From: Geodermatophilus siccatus
Lineage (GTDB): Bacteria; Actinomycetota; Actinomycetes; Mycobacteriales; Geodermatophilaceae
Reading direction: 5' to 3'
DNA length: 64,000 bases
NCBI RefSeq assembly: GCF_900103785.1
Contig: NZ_FNHE01000002.1
Coordinates: 62,001 to 126,000, forward strand
Shown: positions 50,917 to 59,500 of the stretch, in pieces
How positions within the stretch are numbered: position 1 is the first letter of the stretch
Layout: every line of letters starts with the position of its first letter
The notes under the pieces: generated by a model
What the model was told of the DNA's origin: nothing
The model's database searches: none
What the model saw: only the letters and a program-made list of their open reading frames with translations
Made by a program: the position numbers and the translations under genes

Positions 50917-52446
50917 GTGACCGCCCTGCCCACCGCCGAGGACCTCAGCCGTTCGGCGCGGGAGGCCGCCGCCCGCTGCGGCGTCGACCTCGACGCCGTC
51001 GCCGGCGACCACCCGGTGACCTCCCCGGTCAACGGAGCACGGCTGGCCTCCGTCCGCTGGCAGGGCGCGGCCGACGTCCAGGACGCGGTCACCCGCGCCG
51101 GCCAGGCGTTCCAGGCGTGGCGGACGGTGCCCGCGCCGGTCCGCGGCGGGCTGGTGCGCCGCTTCGGCGAGCTGCTCCGCGAGCACAAGGCCGACCTCGG
51201 CACGCTGGTCAGCCTCGAGGTCGGCAAGATCACCTCCGAGGCCCGGGGCGAGGTCCAGGAGATGATCGACATCTGCGAGTTCGCCGTCGGGCTCTCGCGG
51301 CAGCTCTACGGGAAGACGATCAGCTCCGAGCGCCCCGGTCACCGGCTCATGGAGACCTGGCACCCCCTCGGCGTCGTCGGGGTCATCAGCGCCTTCAACT
51401 TCCCGGTCGCCGTCTGGTCCTGGAACACCGCGATCGCCCTCGTCTGCGGCGACCCGGTGGTCTGGAAGCCGTCGGAGCTCGCGCCGCTCTCGGCCCTCGC
51501 CTCGGCCGCCCTGCTCGACCGCGCGATCACCGAGACCGGCGCCCCCGCCGACCTGAGCCAGGTCGTCCTCGGCGGCGCCGACGTGGGGGAGGCGCTGGTG
51601 GACTCGCCGGGGGTGGCCCTGCTCAGCGCCACCGGGTCGACCCGCATGGGGCGGGCGGTCGGTCCGCGGGTGGCCGAGCGCTTCGGCCGCTCCCTGCTCG
51701 AGCTCGGCGGCAACAACGCCGCGATCGTGACGCCGTCGGCCGACCTGGACCTCACCACCCGCGGGGTCGTGTTCGCCGCCGCCGGCACGGCCGGGCAGCG
51801 GTGCACCACCATGCGCCGGGTCATCGCCCACGTCGACGTCGTCGACGAGCTCACCGACCGGCTGGCCGCCGCGTACCGCCGGCTGCCGATCGGCTCGCCG
51901 ACCGAGGAGGGGACGCTGGTCGGCCCGCTCGTCCACGACGCCTCCTTCAAGGCGATGCAGGACGCGCTGGAGGCCGCGCGGCAGCAGGGCGGCGAGGTGG
52001 TCGTGGGCGGGGAGCGCCGGCTCGCCGACGAGGCGCCGGACGCCTACTACGTCGAACCGGCGATCGTGCGCATGCCGGGGCAGACCGACATCGTGCGGCA
52101 GGAGACCTTCGCGCCGATCCTCTACGTCCTGCCGTACCGGACGCTGGAGGAGGCGATCGCGCTCAACAACGACGTCCCGCAGGGCCTGTCGTCGAGCATC
52201 TTCACCTCCGACCAGGCCGAGGCCGAGCGCTTCCTCGCCGCCGACGGCTCCGACTGCGGCATCGCCAACGTCAACATCGGGACCTCCGGCGCCGAGATCG
52301 GCGGGGCCTTCGGCGGGGAGAAGCAGACCGGGGGCGGGCGGGAGTCCGGCTCGGACGCGTGGCGCAGCTACATGCGCCGCGCGACCAACACGATCAACTA
52401 CTCCGGCGAGCTCCCCCTGGCGCAGGGGGTGAAGTTCACGGTCTGA
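50917..52446 (+). CDS. ALDH7-type aldehyde dehydrogenase (aminoadipate semialdehyde dehydrogenase)
   Basis: This 509-residue enzyme belongs to the antiquitin/AmaB branch of the ALDH family. The catalytic cysteine is in GTAGQRCTTMRR and the glutamate in LELGGNNAAI. The branch signature is the C-terminal FGGEKQTGGGRESGSDAWR, which binds the carboxylate of aminoadipate semialdehyde. Expected reaction: 2-aminoadipate-6-semialdehyde plus NAD+ gives 2-aminoadipate, in lysine or pipecolate breakdown. The GTG at 50917 follows CCGAGGAGCCGCAC. It is 128 bases after the FAD oxidase, with a repeat element in between. Confidence 0.88.
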   Translation: MTALPTAEDLSRSAREAAARCGVDLDAVAGDHPVTSPVNGARLASVRWQGAADVQDAVTRAGQAFQAWRTVPAPVRGGLVRRFGELLREHKADLGTLVSLEVGKITSEARGEVQEMIDICEFAVGLSRQLYGKTISSERPGHRLMETWHPLGVVGVISAFNFPVAVWSWNTAIALVCGDPVVWKPSELAPLSALASAALLDRAITETGAPADLSQVVLGGADVGEALVDSPGVALLSATGSTRMGRAVGPRVAERFGRSLLELGGNNAAIVTPSADLDLTTRGVVFAAAGTAGQRCTTMRRVIAHVDVVDELTDRLAAAYRRLPIGSPTEEGTLVGPLVHDASFKAMQDALEAARQQGGEVVVGGERRLADEAPDAYYVEPAIVRMPGQTDIVRQETFAPILYVLPYRTLEEAIALNNDVPQGLSSSIFTSDQAEAERFLAADGSDCGIANVNIGTSGAEIGGAFGGEKQTGGGRESGSDAWRSYMRRATNTINYSGELPLAQGVKFTV

Positions 52447-52448
52447 AG

Positions 52449-52476
52449 CCCGCGAGGGGCGGGGAGGACGGGTCCC
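52449..52476 (-). repeat. Partial copy of the intergenic repeat
   Basis: Read on the minus strand this segment gives GGACCCGTCCTCCCC then GCCCCTCGCGGGCTTC, matching the first half of copies 1-3. It lies in the 33-base gap between the convergent ALDH7 and GntR genes. Confidence 0.5.
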
Positions 52477-52479
52477 CGC

Positions 52480-53142
52480 TCAGCCGCCGGCGAGGACGCC
52501 GATCGCGCGACGGCCGAGGCTGCCCGCCACGTGGCGGCGCATCTGCTCCTCGGCGGCATCGGGGTCGCCGTCGAGGACGGCGGTCATCATCGCCGCGTGC
52601 TCGGCCTGCACCCGGGCGCGGTCGTCGGGGGAGTCCTCGCCCGCCTCGAGGGCCGCGCGGCGGTAGCGGTCGGCCTTGTCCCACAGGCCGTCGAGCAGGC
52701 CGATCAGCAGGTCGTTGTGGCTGGCCCGGTACAGCGCGGTGTGGAACGCGCGGTGCGCCTCGAGGGCGACCAGGCCGCTGCCGGCGTCCAGGGGCTCGAG
52801 CGACGCGGCCGCCGCGCGGATCCGGGCGGCGTCCCGCTCGTCGCGCCGCTCGGCGGCCAGCCGGACGGCGAGCGGGTCGAGCTGCTGGCGCACCTCGACC
52901 AGGCTGCGCGCCTCGGCGGCCGTGAGCGGGGCGACGCGGGCGTCCCGGTGCGCGCCGAGGAGGACCAGCCCCTCGGCGGAGAGCCGGCGCATGGCCTCGC
53001 GCAGCGGGGTGGTGCTGACGTCGAGCTCGGCCGCGAGGGCCTCCTGGTTGAGGACCGCGCCGTGGGGCAGGGCGCCGGACATGATCCGTTCGCGCACCTC
53101 GCTGTAGGCGTAGTCGGCCTTCGTGAACACCGGCGGAGCCAC
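52480..53142 (-). CDS. GntR family regulator (FCD/VanR subfamily)
   Basis: This 220-residue regulator has a winged helix (YSEVRERIMSGALPHG, then LAAELDVSTTPLREAMRRL) and an FCD domain with metal-binding candidates DxxFH-like (EAHRAFHTALYRASH) and HAAMMTAVLDGD. It differs clearly from the GntR protein at 17 kb. Upstream (53186-53199), CTGTAGCCTATAAC contains a short TAG-C-CTA dyad that could be its operator. It diverges from aconitase with 74 bases between start codons, so it may regulate aconitase, itself, or the lysine-type genes it faces. GTG start. Confidence 0.86.
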   Translation of the reverse strand: MAPPVFTKADYAYSEVRERIMSGALPHGAVLNQEALAAELDVSTTPLREAMRRLSAEGLVLLGAHRDARVAPLTAAEARSLVEVRQQLDPLAVRLAAERRDERDAARIRAAAASLEPLDAGSGLVALEAHRAFHTALYRASHNDLLIGLLDGLWDKADRYRRAALEAGEDSPDDRARVQAEHAAMMTAVLDGDPDAAEEQMRRHVAGSLGRRAIGVLAGG

Positions 53143-53216
53143 ACGTCCCCCTCTCGTGGCGGCGGTGAGTCCACCGCTCCAGGCTGTAGCCTATAACCTG
53201 ACCTGGGGAGGTGGGC

Positions 53217-55964
53217 ATGGCCCGGAACGACAGCTTCGGTGCGCGGAAGGTCCTCGAGCTCGGTGGGGGGCAGTTCGAGACGTGGGCGGTGCACGCCGTC
53301 CCGGGCGCCGAGGACCTGCCGTTCTCGCTGAAGATCGTCCTCGAGAACCTGCTCCGGCACGAGGACGGCGTCACGGTCACCGCCGAGGACATCCAGGACC
53401 TGGCGTCCGGTGCGGGCCGGGGTCGCGAGGTGTCGTTCGCGCCGGCCCGCGTCTTCCTCCACGACACCAACGGCATCCCGGTCCTGGCAGACCTGGCGGC
53501 GATGCGCGAGGCGGTGCGCGACCTGGGCGGCGACCCCGCCGTCGTCGACCCGGTGATCCCGGCGGAGTTGACGGTGGACCACTCCGTGGTCACCGACGTC
53601 TCCGGGCGCCCGGACGCGATGGCGCTCAACGTGGCACGGGAGTACGCGCGCCACGAGGAGCGCTACCGCTTCCTCAAGTGGGGCCAGCAGCAGTTCCGCC
53701 GGCTGGCGGTCGTCCCGCCCGGCACCGGCATCATGCACCAGATCAACCTGGAGTACCTCGCCGACGTCGTCGTCCGGCGGGACGGGCGCGCCTTCCCGGA
53801 CACGCTGGTCGGCACGGACTCGCACACCACCATGATCAACGGTCTGGGCGTGCTGGGCTGGGGCGTCGGTGGCATCGAGGCCGAGGCGGCGATGCTCGGC
53901 CTGCCGGTCAGCACCCTCGTCCCGCCGGTCGTGGGGCTGGAGCTCACCGGGGAGCGGCGTCCCGGGGTGACCGCGACGGACCTGGTGCTCACCATCGCCG
54001 AGCTGCTGCGGGCCCACGGCGTGGTCGGTCGGTTCGTGGAGTTCACCGGCCCCTCGGTCGGTGCCGTGCCGCTGGCCGACCGGGCCACCCTCGCCAACAT
54101 GAGCCCGGAGTTCGGCTCGACCTGCGCGATCTTCCCGATCGACCGGGTCACCGTGGACTACCTGCGGTTCACCGGCCGGGACGCCGAGCACGTCGCGGCG
54201 GTCGAGCGCTACGCCAAGGAACAGGGTCTGTGGCACGACCCGGCGGCGCGGCCGCGCTTCGACGACCTCATCCGGCTGGACCTCTCGACCGTGGAGCCGT
54301 CCCTGGCCGGGCCGCGCCGCCCGCAGGACCGGATCCCGCTGGCCAGCTCGCGCAGCCGGTTCCGCGGTGCGCTCGCCGAGCTGCTGGCCGAGCGGACGCC
54401 GGAGGCCGCCGGCGACGCCGTGGACGAGGCCGGCGAGGAGTCCTTCCCGGCCAGCGACGCCCCGGCCCTGAGCCCGGAGGCCCGGGTGCACGAGGAGCCC
54501 GCGCTCGGACACGGAGCCGTGGCCATCGCGGCCATCACCTCCTGCACGAACACCTCCAACCCCTCCGTCATGGTCGCCGCGGGGCTGCTGGCCCGGAACG
54601 CGGTCGCCGCGGGGCTGGCGGCCAAGCCGTGGGTCAGGACCAGCCTGGCGCCGGGCTCGAAGGTCGTCACCGACTACCTGCGGCGCGCCGGCCTGGACGC
54701 CCCGCTCGAGCAGCTGGGCTTCCACACCGTCGGCTACGGGTGCATGACCTGCATCGGCAACTCCGGGCCGCTGACCCCGGAGGTGAGCCGGGCGGTCGCC
54801 GACCGCGACCTGCTGGTGGCCTCGGTGCTCTCCGGCAACCGCAACTTCGAGGGCCGAATCAACAACGACGTCGCCCTCAACTACCTGGCCTCGCCGCCGC
54901 TGGTCGTCGCCTACGCCCTCGCCGGCTCGATGGACGCCGACCTGCTGCACGAACCGCTCGGCGTCGACCCGGCGGGGCGCCCGGTGTACCTGGGCGACCT
55001 GTGGCCTCCGGACGCCGAGATCGAGCAGGTCGTCCGGGCCAACCTCGACCCCGCGATGTTCGCCGACCGCTACGCCGACGTCTTCACCGGCGAGGAGCGG
55101 TGGGCGCAGCTGCCGGCCGGGGGAGGGGCCACCTTCGACTGGGACCCCGACTCCACCTACGTGCGGCGTCCGCCGTTCCTGGACGGCCTGTCGCCGGTCC
55201 CCGAGCCGGTCGGCGACATCACCGGCGCCCGCGCCCTGGCCGTGCTCGGGGACTCCGTCACCACCGACCACATCTGCCCGGCCGGTCGCATCCCGGCCGA
55301 CAGCCCGGCGGGGGAGTTCCTGCGGGCGCGGGGCGAGACGGACCTGAACACCTACGCGTCCCGGCGCGGCGACCACGAGGTGATGCTCCGCGGCGCCTTC
55401 GGCAACCAGCGGCTGCGCAACCGGCTGGCGCCGCACCGGCGCGGCGGCTGGACCCTCGACCATCTCGACGGCCGGGAGAAGCCGGTGTTCGAGGCGGCGG
55501 AGCACTCCCGCGCGGCGGGGACGCCGCTGGTCGTGCTGGCCGGCCGGGAGTACGGCACCGGGTCCTCCCGCGACTGGGCGGCCAAGGGGACGGCGCTGCT
55601 CGGGGTCCGGGCGGTCCTCGCCGAGAGCTTCGAGCGGATCCACCGGTCCAACCTCGTCGGGATGGGCGTCCTGCCGCTGCAGTTCCGCGCGGGGGACAGC
55701 GTGGAGAGCCTGGGCCTGACCGGGCGGGAGACCTTCGACATCACGGGGCTGGAGGGCCTGAGCGAGGGGGACCGGCCCGGGTGCGTGGTCGTCGAGGCCC
55801 GGTCCGACGACGGGAGCCGGGTGCGCTTCGCCGCCACCGTCCGGGTGGACACCGCACGGGAGGCGCGCTACCTGCGCCACGGCGGGATCCTGCCCTACGT
55901 CGCCCGCCGGCTCGCCGGGGTCGCGGACCCTGGGCCGCTCAGTCCGTCGCCCGCGGCACCGTGA
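53217..55964 (+). CDS. acnA: Aconitate hydratase A
   Basis: This 915-residue iron-sulfur enzyme of the AcnA/IRP type interconverts citrate and isocitrate; some relatives also act on 2-methylcitrate intermediates. Cluster cysteines are in ITSCTNTSNPS and GYGCMTCIGNSGP. Substrate and active-site stretches LVGTDSHTTMINGLG and EYGTGSSRDWAAKG are intact, and the swivelling domain begins at about residue 690. A linker EESFPASDAPALSPEA sits between domains near residue 405. The ATG at 53217 is chosen because GGGGAGG lies 6 bases before it. It overlaps the convergent regulator gene by 26 bases at the 3' end. Confidence 0.93.
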   Translation: MARNDSFGARKVLELGGGQFETWAVHAVPGAEDLPFSLKIVLENLLRHEDGVTVTAEDIQDLASGAGRGREVSFAPARVFLHDTNGIPVLADLAAMREAVRDLGGDPAVVDPVIPAELTVDHSVVTDVSGRPDAMALNVAREYARHEERYRFLKWGQQQFRRLAVVPPGTGIMHQINLEYLADVVVRRDGRAFPDTLVGTDSHTTMINGLGVLGWGVGGIEAEAAMLGLPVSTLVPPVVGLELTGERRPGVTATDLVLTIAELLRAHGVVGRFVEFTGPSVGAVPLADRATLANMSPEFGSTCAIFPIDRVTVDYLRFTGRDAEHVAAVERYAKEQGLWHDPAARPRFDDLIRLDLSTVEPSLAGPRRPQDRIPLASSRSRFRGALAELLAERTPEAAGDAVDEAGEESFPASDAPALSPEARVHEEPALGHGAVAIAAITSCTNTSNPSVMVAAGLLARNAVAAGLAAKPWVRTSLAPGSKVVTDYLRRAGLDAPLEQLGFHTVGYGCMTCIGNSGPLTPEVSRAVADRDLLVASVLSGNRNFEGRINNDVALNYLASPPLVVAYALAGSMDADLLHEPLGVDPAGRPVYLGDLWPPDAEIEQVVRANLDPAMFADRYADVFTGEERWAQLPAGGGATFDWDPDSTYVRRPPFLDGLSPVPEPVGDITGARALAVLGDSVTTDHICPAGRIPADSPAGEFLRARGETDLNTYASRRGDHEVMLRGAFGNQRLRNRLAPHRRGGWTLDHLDGREKPVFEAAEHSRAAGTPLVVLAGREYGTGSSRDWAAKGTALLGVRAVLAESFERIHRSNLVGMGVLPLQFRAGDSVESLGLTGRETFDITGLEGLSEGDRPGCVVVEARSDDGSRVRFAATVRVDTAREARYLRHGGILPYVARRLAGVADPGPLSPSPAAP

Positions 55965-57462
55965 TCTTGTACTGGGCGATCTTCCGGTAGAGCGTGGCGC
56001 GGCCGATGCCGAGCTCCTCGGCGGCGCGGGTCACCGTGGTGTCCGGCCGGGTGAGGCACCGGATGATCTCGTCGCGCTCGAGCCGCTCCAGCCGGCTGAG
56101 CGGGCGGCTGCCGCCGTCGAGCACCTCCGGCGCCAGGTGGTGGACGTCGACGACGTCGGCGCGGGTCACGGCGTCGCGGACGACGCGGCGCAGCTGCCGG
56201 ACGTTGCCCGGCCAGGCGTAGCCGGTCAGCGCGCGGGCCGCCCGCGGGGTGAACTCGACCGCGCGGTGCCGTTCCCGGCGGGCGCACCAGTGCGCGAGCG
56301 GCAGGACGTCGTCCGCCCGCAGCCGCAGCGGCGGGGCCTCGACGACGGCGTCGGCCAGCTGCACGAGCTGCTCGGGGATCGCGGCGAACTCGGGTGCGGC
56401 CAGCACGAACGGCTGGGCCGACCCGGCCCGCCGGACCGCGGTCAGGATCTGCGCCAGTTCGCCCGCCGCCCACGCCGGCAGGTGCTGCAGACCGGACACG
56501 ATCACGCAGGTGTCCGCGTCGCGCAGCTCCGGCGTCCACAGCTCGAGCCAGGCCGCGACGTCGCCGGTCTCCGGGGCCCGCGCGTGCAGCAGCCGCTGTC
56601 GCGGGGTCAGCCGCCGGCGGGCGAGGGCGGCCAGCGTGGCCTTGCCCGCACCCGGCTCGCCCACGACCGCCGTCACCCGGCCGGCGGCGACGGCAGCCGC
56701 CGCCTGCTCCGTCGCGGCCCGCCAGCCCGCCGACACGCACGGGTCGCCGGCGTCCGGGGCGAGGTGGCTGCCGATGACGTGGAAGACCTCGCCGCGCGGC
56801 GCCGGCCGGACCGTCCGGCCACCGGCGCGCACGAGCATGAGCGCGCTGGTGGCGTTCGCCGCCGTCTGCGCCAGCCCCAGGAGCAGCCCGGAGGAGCTGC
56901 TCGACCAGGTCGTCAGGTTGATGCTGCCGGCCAGCTCGCCGGTGACCGGCTCGATCACCGGTGCCGCCGCGCAGGTGTAGCCGCGCAGGTCGGTGCAGTA
57001 GTGGTCCTCGGCGCGCACCAGCGAGGGCGCCCGGTCGGCGAGGGAGAGCCCCAGGCCGTTGGTGCCGGCGTTGCGCTCGCTGTAGGAGAAGCCCGGTGCC
57101 AGGTGCACCCGGTCCAGCGACCGCTGGATGTCGCGGTCGTCGCCGATCCGGGCCAGGACCAGTCCCTCGGAGTCGGCCACCATGAGGCTGACCGGCTCGT
57201 TGGGGATCGTGGCCTGCAGGTCGGTGAGCACCCGGTGCGCGCACTCGTAGAGCAGCGACCCGGTGTCCGGCGAGCCGCTGAAGACCGGGACCACCTCGTC
57301 CGGGGGGACGCCGTAGCCCTGGCTGCGTCGCCACGAGGCGCGCAGCCGCGGCGCCGCCGCCCGCCCGGCCAGGTCGGTGTCGGTCACCGGCCCGGTCGCG
57401 CGCGACACCTCGTCCCGGTGCACGTCCACGGGCACCTCCGCCGGCCGCGGGCGAGGGCTCAC
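55939..57462 (-). CDS. AcoR/MimR-like transcriptional activator with degenerate AAA domain
   Basis: This 507-residue regulator has an N-terminal GAF-type sensor region (residues about 60-205, with SERNAGTNGLGLSLAD and YTCAAAPVIEPVTGELAGSI typical of acetoin/alkane-type regulators). A shrunken AAA region follows (Walker A VVGEPGAGKATL), then the tail ALTGYAWPGNVRQLRRVV and a Fis-type HTH (TRAAEELGIGRATLYRKI). The sigma-54 contact loop GAFTGA is absent, as in actinobacterial relatives such as MimR of mycobacteria. It diverges from the amidohydrolase operon, which it most likely activates. The start is GTG at 57462. Confidence 0.85.
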   Translation of the reverse strand: MSPRPRPAEVPVDVHRDEVSRATGPVTDTDLAGRAAAPRLRASWRRSQGYGVPPDEVVPVFSGSPDTGSLLYECAHRVLTDLQATIPNEPVSLMVADSEGLVLARIGDDRDIQRSLDRVHLAPGFSYSERNAGTNGLGLSLADRAPSLVRAEDHYCTDLRGYTCAAAPVIEPVTGELAGSINLTTWSSSSSGLLLGLAQTAANATSALMLVRAGGRTVRPAPRGEVFHVIGSHLAPDAGDPCVSAGWRAATEQAAAAVAAGRVTAVVGEPGAGKATLAALARRRLTPRQRLLHARAPETGDVAAWLELWTPELRDADTCVIVSGLQHLPAWAAGELAQILTAVRRAGSAQPFVLAAPEFAAIPEQLVQLADAVVEAPPLRLRADDVLPLAHWCARRERHRAVEFTPRAARALTGYAWPGNVRQLRRVVRDAVTRADVVDVHHLAPEVLDGGSRPLSRLERLERDEIIRCLTRPDTTVTRAAEELGIGRATLYRKIAQYKITVPRATD

Positions 57463-57473
57463 CCGCTGTGTCG

Positions 57474-57538
57474 TGTGTCACGGGACTGTACGCGTCGGTT
57501 CCGCCGGGCGGCGTCCCAAAGTGAGACAGCGACCGGCT
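57474..57538. promoter_or_regulatory. Candidate activator half-sites between regulator and amidohydrolase operon
   Basis: TGTGTCAC (57474-57481) and GTGAGACA (57531-57538) form an inverted pair (7 of 8 match) with 49 bases between them, upstream of the TAGCGT box at 57561. They are candidate sites for the AcoR/MimR-like protein; the evidence is weak. Confidence 0.3.
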
Positions 57539-57560
57539 CCGCAGCAGGTCGCCCGGTGCC

Positions 57561-57566
57561 TAGCGT
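57561..57566 (+). promoter_or_regulatory. -10 box of the amidohydrolase operon
   Basis: TAGCGT would start a transcript near 57573, giving a leader of about 45 bases with the ribosome binding site CGGAGG at 57606. No clear -35 box lies 17 bases upstream, consistent with activator dependence. Confidence 0.4.
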
Positions 57567-57617
57567 CGTCGACCAGGGAGCGTGACCGCTCTCACAGTGA
57601 GCCGACGGAGGCCGGAG

Positions 57618-58661
57618 ATGTACAGCAAGGACGGCGAGCAGTACTACGTCGTGGACTCCCACATCGCCCTGTGGGACGCGCGGCCGGAGAACCAGCGCAA
57701 CATCCACGGCAAGCAGTTCATCGACTGCTTCTACGACTACCACCGCAACCTCAGCCCGGAGTCCGAGACCTGGGGCTACGAGGAGTACCTGTACCAGGGC
57801 GGCGAGCGGCTGATGCGCGACGTGTTCGTCGACGGCATCGTCGACCACGCGATCTTCCAGCCGGCCCGGCTGGCCGAGTTCTACCACCGGGGCTTCGGGC
57901 AGACCGAGGAGGCGTTCGCCCTCGCGCAGGCCCACCCGGACAAGCTGACCTACAACCACTACTGGGACCCGCGCGACGGCGAGAACGGCCTGGACGAGCT
58001 CCGCGCCAACGCCGAGCGCATGCAGCTCAAGGGCGTGAAGCTCTACACCGCCGACTGGCACGGCGAGTCCCGCGGCTGGAAGCTCACCGACCCGATGGCC
58101 TACCGCTACTTCGAGCTCTGTCGTGAGCTGGGCATCAGGAACATCCACATCCACAAGGGCCCGACGATCCGCCCGCTGGACCGCGACGCCTTCGACGTCG
58201 CCGACGTCGACCACGCGGCCTCGGACTTCACCGACCTGGACTTCGTGGTCGAGCACTGCGGGCTGCCGCGGCTGGAGGACTTCTGCTGGATCGCCACGCA
58301 GGAGCCGAACGTGTACGCCGGCCTGGCCGTCGCGATGCCGTTCATCCACACCCGGCCGCGCTACTTCGCGCAGATCATGGGCGAGCTCGTCTACTGGCTC
58401 GGCGAGGACCGCATCCTCTTCTCCAGCGACTACGCGCTGTGGACGCCCAAGTGGCTGGTCGAGCGCTTCGTGGACTTCCAGATCCCCGAGGACATGACCG
58501 AGTACGCCCCGCTGACCACCGCGGTGAAGAAGAAGGTGCTCGGCCTCAACGCGGCCAAGCTCTACGACCTGCCGGTGCCGGCCCACCTGCAGCTGCCCGA
58601 CGCCGCCGAGACGGCCACTGGCCCGCGCGAGCCGGCCGCCGCCGACCTCGCCGGCGTCTGA
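57618..58661 (+). CDS. Amidohydrolase family protein of the propane-monooxygenase cluster type
   Basis: This 347-residue TIM-barrel protein of the amidohydrolase-2 class begins MYSKDGEQYYVVDSH and contains GVKLYTADW, NIHIHKGPTIRPLDRDAFD, EHCGLPRLEDFCW and SSDYALWTPKWLVERFV, a set I recognise from the protein encoded beside the propane/soluble diiron monooxygenases of Mycobacterium and Rhodococcus. There it is needed for an active monooxygenase, probably in assembly, though no hydrolase reaction is established. The first metal HxH motif is altered (DSHIALW). The ATG at 57618 follows CGGAGGCCGGAG; a GTG at 57582 is less likely. It heads a three-gene operon with DUF59 and alcohol dehydrogenase genes. 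Confidence 0.85.
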   Translation: MYSKDGEQYYVVDSHIALWDARPENQRNIHGKQFIDCFYDYHRNLSPESETWGYEEYLYQGGERLMRDVFVDGIVDHAIFQPARLAEFYHRGFGQTEEAFALAQAHPDKLTYNHYWDPRDGENGLDELRANAERMQLKGVKLYTADWHGESRGWKLTDPMAYRYFELCRELGIRNIHIHKGPTIRPLDRDAFDVADVDHAASDFTDLDFVVEHCGLPRLEDFCWIATQEPNVYAGLAVAMPFIHTRPRYFAQIMGELVYWLGEDRILFSSDYALWTPKWLVERFVDFQIPEDMTEYAPLTTAVKKKVLGLNAAKLYDLPVPAHLQLPDAAETATGPREPAAADLAGV

Positions 58662-58672
58662 GGAGGACGCCG

Positions 58673-59500
58673 ATGACCGCCGTCCTCCCCGACCTGACCG
58701 TGACCGAGGCCGAGGTGCGCGCCGCGCTGGGCACCGTCGTCGACCCCGAGCTGGACGAGCCGATCACCGACGTCGGCTTCGTCCGCTCGGTGTCGGTCGA
58801 GGGCTCTGCCGTCTCGGGCTCTGCCGTCTCGGGCTCTGCCGTCTCGGGCGCTGCCGTCCCGGGCGCTGCCGTCGAGGTGCACCTGCGGCTGCCCACCTCC
58901 TTCTGCGCGCCGAACTTCGCCTGGCTGATGGTCTCCGACGCCCACGACGCGGTGTCCGCCGTCCCGGGGGTGGGGTCCGTGGTGGTCGAGCTCGACGACC
59001 ACCACGACTCGGACCTGATCAACCGCGGCATGGCCGCCGGGCTGGGCTACCGGGGCACCTTCGGCCACGAGGCGGAGGAGTCGCTCGACGAGCTGCGGGC
59101 GACCTTCCAGCGCAAGGCGCACACCGCGGCGATGGAGCGGGCCGTCACCGCGCTGCTCCGCACCGACCCCGCGGTGGACGTCGCGGCGCTCACCCTCGGC
59201 GACCTGCCGGCGGGGGAGCACACCACCGACGCGCTGCTGCGCCGGCGGGCGACCCTCGGCCTGCCCGTGGACGACGCGGCCCCCGTGCTCGTGTACGACG
59301 ACGGCACCCGCCCCGACCCCGCGCAGGCGGAGATGGTGCTGCGCCGGGCCCGCTCGGTGCGCATCTCCGTCGGCGGCAACGCGCACTTCTGCCGGGGTCT
59401 GCTCACCACCCGCTACCCCGGGTCGGAGGCCGACCAGACCCCCCGACCCGAGGACCGTCCCCTGCTCCCGCTCACCGTCTCGAAGGGAACCCGCCCGTGA
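58673..59500 (+). CDS. MIP18/DUF59 family protein with an internal repeat
   Basis: This 275-residue protein has an N-terminal DUF59 (MIP18-like, iron-sulfur assembly) domain: VRAALGTVVDPELDEPITDVGFVR, then LPTSFCAPNFAWLM with the conserved cysteine. Between the two halves of the domain five near-identical 15-base units insert GSAVS repeats (residues 44-67). The C-terminal half (from about 110) is specific to proteins of propane-monooxygenase clusters. There it is likely to help metal-centre assembly. It starts 11 bases after the amidohydrolase and its TGA overlaps the GTG of the alcohol dehydrogenase gene. Confidence 0.83.
   Translation: MTAVLPDLTVTEAEVRAALGTVVDPELDEPITDVGFVRSVSVEGSAVSGSAVSGSAVSGAAVPGAAVEVHLRLPTSFCAPNFAWLMVSDAHDAVSAVPGVGSVVVELDDHHDSDLINRGMAAGLGYRGTFGHEAEESLDELRATFQRKAHTAAMERAVTALLRTDPAVDVAALTLGDLPAGEHTTDALLRRRATLGLPVDDAAPVLVYDDGTRPDPAQAEMVLRRARSVRISVGGNAHFCRGLLTTRYPGSEADQTPRPEDRPLLPLTVSKGTRP
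58801..58873 (+). repeat. 15-base tandem repeat inside the DUF59 gene
   Basis: Five units of GGGCTCTGCCGTCTC run in frame: the first three are identical and the last two carry substitutions (GGGCGCTGCCGTCCC type). Each unit is a multiple of three, so copy changes lengthen or shorten the loop without breaking the frame. Confidence 0.9.

Noticed and set aside
58801..58873. 15-base repeats as a CRISPR or an origin iteron
   Set aside because: The units are contiguous, in frame within a gene, and lack spacers or DnaA boxes.
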